Positions 61,251-64,000 of a stretch of DNA of 64,000 bases are shown in pieces. Position numbers and translations under genes: made by a program. The first letter of the stretch is position 1. Each line of letters opens with the position of its first letter. The DNA comes from Rhinopithecimicrobium faecis (GTDB lineage: Bacteria; Bacteroidota; Bacteroidia; Sphingobacteriales; Sphingobacteriaceae), in contig JAGKSB010000004.1 in assembly GCA_017942165.1 (NCBI GenBank), forward strand, positions 124,001 through 188,000, given 5' to 3'. The notes below the pieces were generated by a model. That model was not told the origin of the DNA and did not search any database. It saw only the letters and a program-made list of their open reading frames with translations.

Positions 61251-62663
61251 ATGGACGCAAATCATTTTCCATTAACCCCCATTATACATCCTTGGGTGCA
61301 TGATTTCTTAGAACAAAAGGAAGCTATTTATGCCGCTATAGCGCAGCATGGCTCCCCCATAAATGTTCATAATATGACGCCATTTGATGAGAATTTATCC
61401 GCATTCAAAAAGACATTTGATAGCTATGGGCTGAAATCAAAAATTTTCTTCGCCAGAAAAGCCAATAAATGTAAATTCTTAGTTGAACAAGCGCAGCAAT
61501 TAAATCATGGCGTAGATACCGCTAGCTACATGGAGCTGAAGCAAGCCTTAGAAGTCGGAGTTCCGGCAGCAAATTTAGTCTGTACGGCGGCAGTAAAAAA
61601 TAGAAAATTAATAGCCCTAGCCATCGAAGCTCAAGTGCCCCTCGTATTGGACAATGAGGATGAATGCACCTTAATACAGACAGTTGCGGAAGAAATGAAT
61701 ACCACTGTACCCATACAGGTTCGACTCTCGGGATTTATTGTCGCCCAGCAGCTGCTGCCCTCGCGCTTCGGCTTTGAGCGCAAAAAGGCCTACGCACTGA
61801 TAACGGAATCTTTAGGAAAAGACAAGCAATTTGACAGGCTCTTATACCAAGGGCTACATTTCCACTTGAATGGCTACAGCATACCACAGCGAGCGATCTC
61901 TTTACACCAATGTTTTGATTTAGTAGCCGAGCTGAAAGCCGATGGAATTCCTACAAAGTCCGTAGACTTCGGCGGAGGCATTCTTATAAACTACCTGAAA
62001 GATCGTAAAGAATGGGAAGCTTTTCAGGAAGCCCTAAAGGAAGCTGTACTCCATAAAAGAGAAGCTTTAACTTTCCAAAATGATGGATTGGGGCTAATGA
62101 ATATTGAGGGAAGGCTGTATTTCGATATGCAGGTATACCCCTATTATAACGAGGTGAATAAGACGACTTTCCTCGAGCAGATACTCACTTTTCAAGGCGA
62201 TGGTCCGAAAAACATTTTCCAGCGCGCATTAGAACAGGATATTGAGCTCCGCATTGAACCCGGAAGGTCATCGCTCGATCAGGTGGGCATCACCATTGCG
62301 AAAGTAGCTTTTAGAAGATACCATACCGATGGTCAACTGCTTATTGGCTTGGAGATGAATAGAACGCAGCTACGCAGTGCTAGTGCAGACTTTCTCTTAG
62401 ACCCCATCCATATCAGCCAAGGGGAAGCAGCAAAAGGGGAAAGCTGTGAAGGCTATCTTGTGGGGGCTTACTGCCTAGAACAAGAGTTAATCCTAAAGCG
62501 TAAACTATATTTCCATCAGCTTCCACAAGTAGATGATCTTTTTGTCTTTATAAATACAGCGGGATATATGATGCACTTCTATGAATCCGAGGCACACCTA
62601 TTCCCCTTAGCCAAGAACTTTGTCTATCATACAGCGCATAAAATGCTGGAGGCGCGGGATTAA
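61251..62663 (+). CDS. Y4yA-family PLP-dependent decarboxylase-like enzyme
   Basis: A 470-aa fold-type III PLP enzyme, related to LysA and to SbnH-type group IV decarboxylases. The Schiff-base lysine is in FFARKANK (K70), PLP-phosphate glycines in VDFGGGILINY, IEPGRS is present and the active-site Cys lies in VGAYCLEQE. HFHLNGYS replaces the LysA HIGSQ and FINTAGYMMHF replaces AGAYG, so the substrate differs from diaminopimelate. It starts 3 bp after the flavoprotein gene and overlaps the convergent flavoprotein by 4 bp. Confidence 0.85.
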   Translation: MDANHFPLTPIIHPWVHDFLEQKEAIYAAIAQHGSPINVHNMTPFDENLSAFKKTFDSYGLKSKIFFARKANKCKFLVEQAQQLNHGVDTASYMELKQALEVGVPAANLVCTAAVKNRKLIALAIEAQVPLVLDNEDECTLIQTVAEEMNTTVPIQVRLSGFIVAQQLLPSRFGFERKKAYALITESLGKDKQFDRLLYQGLHFHLNGYSIPQRAISLHQCFDLVAELKADGIPTKSVDFGGGILINYLKDRKEWEAFQEALKEAVLHKREALTFQNDGLGLMNIEGRLYFDMQVYPYYNEVNKTTFLEQILTFQGDGPKNIFQRALEQDIELRIEPGRSSLDQVGITIAKVAFRRYHTDGQLLIGLEMNRTQLRSASADFLLDPIHISQGEAAKGESCEGYLVGAYCLEQELILKRKLYFHQLPQVDDLFVFINTAGYMMHFYESEAHLFPLAKNFVYHTAHKMLEARD

Positions 62664-63751
62664 CGGTCTTTTTTCAATAACATGGCATGCTGTGATGCGG
62701 TGAATATATTACGAAACACTATATTCAACGCATGCTTCGTTTGAGAAGCGACAATACCGCATAGCGGGTAAAAGAAGAGTACATCTTGCTGTGTCTGATA
62801 GATAATATCCGTACACTGCTGTAGATAAGGCGCTATAAAAGGGTTGATATCTTCACCCTGAAGATGCTTTTTCCACAGCTGCGCGATAGCATCCGAGGCC
62901 TCATCTATTAAAGAAGAGGTCGCTTGAAAGCGCGCATCATGCTTCCGCAGGTAGGTTTTTCCTACCGTTGTAAACCAGGAAGTATCCTGTGCGCGCAGGA
63001 TAAATTCCTTCTCCACAAGATCCATAAATCTTCGGTACATGCCGATGTAATTCACAAATAAGGTGCAGGCAGCAAACACCTGAAAAGGAAGCTGATATAA
63101 TGGATATTGTAGGGTGACTGCTTGAGTATCGATAACAAAACTTCGATCAGCAGGCACCTTCAAACCCTCCACAGAAAATGAATGCGAAGCCGTGGACTCC
63201 AAACCAAAAGAGTCCCAGTCATAGGCTATTAATACATCCTCACGATCAAAATAGAAAGACTTTATAAGCGGTTTTTTCGCCTCCATAAAGGGCTCCCCTT
63301 GCGCATTGACAATCGCACAGTTGGCCGTAAAATGTGTGAGATGCGTCGATCCTGTCGCATAACGCCAATGCCCCGTTATCAGGTAGCTGCCGTCCGCTTG
63401 CGGCACTGCTGTTCCTGCCACCTGACCAGAACCGCCCAAGCAAATTTCCTTTTTGGAAAATATACCGCGTCCTCCATCGGGATCAATATAGCCTACAAAC
63501 ATATTGGCACCCGCACATAAGGTTACCGTCCATGCTAAGGAGCCATCGGCATAAGCCAACTCCTCCAATAGCTGAAGGCCCTCTATTAAATCAAGCTGTC
63601 CGCCGGATAGCCGTTTGGGAACCCATATTTTAAACCAGCCTTGCTCATAGCATAGCGCTAACTGCTGAGACGTTAGTTTTTTACATAAAATGGAGGGCCC
63701 TTGCTGATCGGCAATAAGAGCCTGCTGCGCTGTGCTTAATATGCTATCCAT
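62660..63751 (-). CDS. Acyl-CoA dehydrogenase-fold flavoprotein (group D monooxygenase-like)
   Basis: A 363-aa protein with the acyl-CoA dehydrogenase middle region: LLEELAYADGSLAWTVTLCA, GGSGQVAGTAVPQADGSYLI then GHWRYATGS, and FGLESTASHSFSVEGLKVPA. The C-terminal helix domain has NIVFRNIFTASQHAMLL in place of the catalytic Glu segment of true acyl-CoA dehydrogenases. This suits flavin-dependent hydroxylases of the HsaA/DszC type. It overlaps the convergent Y4yA gene by 4 bp; it may serve the same pathway, but the opposite strand makes that unproven. Confidence 0.8.
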   Translation of the reverse strand: MDSILSTAQQALIADQQGPSILCKKLTSQQLALCYEQGWFKIWVPKRLSGGQLDLIEGLQLLEELAYADGSLAWTVTLCAGANMFVGYIDPDGGRGIFSKKEICLGGSGQVAGTAVPQADGSYLITGHWRYATGSTHLTHFTANCAIVNAQGEPFMEAKKPLIKSFYFDREDVLIAYDWDSFGLESTASHSFSVEGLKVPADRSFVIDTQAVTLQYPLYQLPFQVFAACTLFVNYIGMYRRFMDLVEKEFILRAQDTSWFTTVGKTYLRKHDARFQATSSLIDEASDAIAQLWKKHLQGEDINPFIAPYLQQCTDIIYQTQQDVLFFYPLCGIVASQTKHALNIVFRNIFTASQHAMLLKKDR

Positions 63752-63767
63752 GAATTTGTGAAAATAA

Positions 63768-64000
63768 TTAGTCTTTTGAAAAAATATAGGCTTTACCTCT
63801 TATAATTTTACGCCAATTCAAATAACCAAATATGGCCATAACAAACAAGAAGATAGTGAGTAAAGTATAGAGAACTAAGCCCTTATGATATAATAAAGGG
63901 ATGGCTACGAAATTCGAAATATTTAATAGGATCCAGTTTTCCATTCTCCTTCTTGCGAGCAACCACATCCCCGCCCAAGCAAAGCTTGCGACAAAAGCAT
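63768..64000 (-). CDS. pnuC: PnuC-like nicotinamide riboside/mononucleotide transporter, partial
   Basis: The frame stays open to the right edge, so only the last ~77 residues are visible. They include AFVASFAWAGMWLLARRRME, then WILLNISNFVAIPLLY and an ending LTIFLFVMAIFGYLNWRKII, matching the last transmembrane helices of PnuC (the W-x-x-x-N motif and GYxxW). It lies 16 bp downstream of the acyl-CoA-dehydrogenase-like start on the same strand. Confidence 0.82.
   Translation of the reverse strand, partial: AFVASFAWAGMWLLARRRMENWILLNISNFVAIPLLYHKGLVLYTLLTIFLFVMAIFGYLNWRKIIRGKAYIFSKD

Noticed and set aside
1..64000. CRISPR array or prophage
   Set aside because: No series of regularly spaced identical repeats and no cas, capsid, terminase or phage integrase genes were found.

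Overview
The window looks like a chromosomal stretch of a Bacteroidota bacterium, most likely Sphingobacteriaceae (Sphingobacterium/Pedobacter-like). The signs are a moderate-to-low GC content by eye, many -7 elements of the Bacteroidota type TAnnTTTG, few Shine-Dalgarno sequences, a short RpoD without region 1.1, a LysRS with a C-terminal extension, several TonB-dependent receptors (one paired with a DUF4249 lipoprotein, one Oar-like), and DUF4296/DUF4377 proteins. Species is not determined.

Layout. 1-8.4 kb: 3' end of a TonB receptor, aroB, an S4 RNA-binding protein, proline dehydrogenase, a HAD phosphatase, an ECF sigma factor with an overlapping membrane-anchored beta-barrel protein, lysS and apt. 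8.4-12 kb: a helix-hairpin-helix protein and a membrane-fusion protein/TolC export pair without a pump gene. 12-18.8 kb: polysaccharide deacetylase, TonB receptor/DUF4249 pair, secreted esterase, secreted beta-propeller-like protein and a META-domain protein. 18.9-28.9 kb: lysA-lysC, serC-serA, icd with a cation/proton antiporter, and a LolC/E-type permease. 28.9-35.3 kb: fmt, a small XRE regulator, rpoD, an M16 double-domain protease and xerD. 35.3-38.2 kb: a TonB receptor plus a His/Asp-rich lipoprotein under two direct operator-like boxes, probably metal (zinc?) uptake.

38.3-42.1 kb is the main accessory patch. It begins at a tRNA-Arg(CCG) and holds a small zinc-ribbon protein, an unknown protein, a lipoprotein with the cholesterol-dependent-cytolysin fold (CDC-like pore-former, no domain 4), a perfect 27-bp inverted repeat, a DUF2892 membrane protein and an ATP-cone/PD-(D/E)XK nuclease fusion. 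42.1-51.9 kb returns to core genes (ispE, mgtC-like, mutS2) with a degenerate GH29-like protein carrying an in-frame 21-bp minisatellite and a large Oar-like receptor.

51.9-62.7 kb is a long plus-strand run: YggS, GNAT, RsiV-like lipoprotein, a second aspartate kinase, a THUMP-like methyltransferase, a luciferase-like oxidoreductase and a TIGR01777 epimerase. It ends in a tight three-gene cassette (SbnA-like PLP synthase, FAD/NAD(P)-binding protein, Y4yA/LysA-like PLP decarboxylase) that reads as an undescribed amino-acid-derived metabolite pathway. A convergent acyl-CoA-dehydrogenase-like flavoprotein and a partial pnuC close the window.

The two best candidates for something new are the CDC-like pore-former patch and the SbnA/FAD/Y4yA cassette. 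All calls come from reading the sequence; no database search was run.
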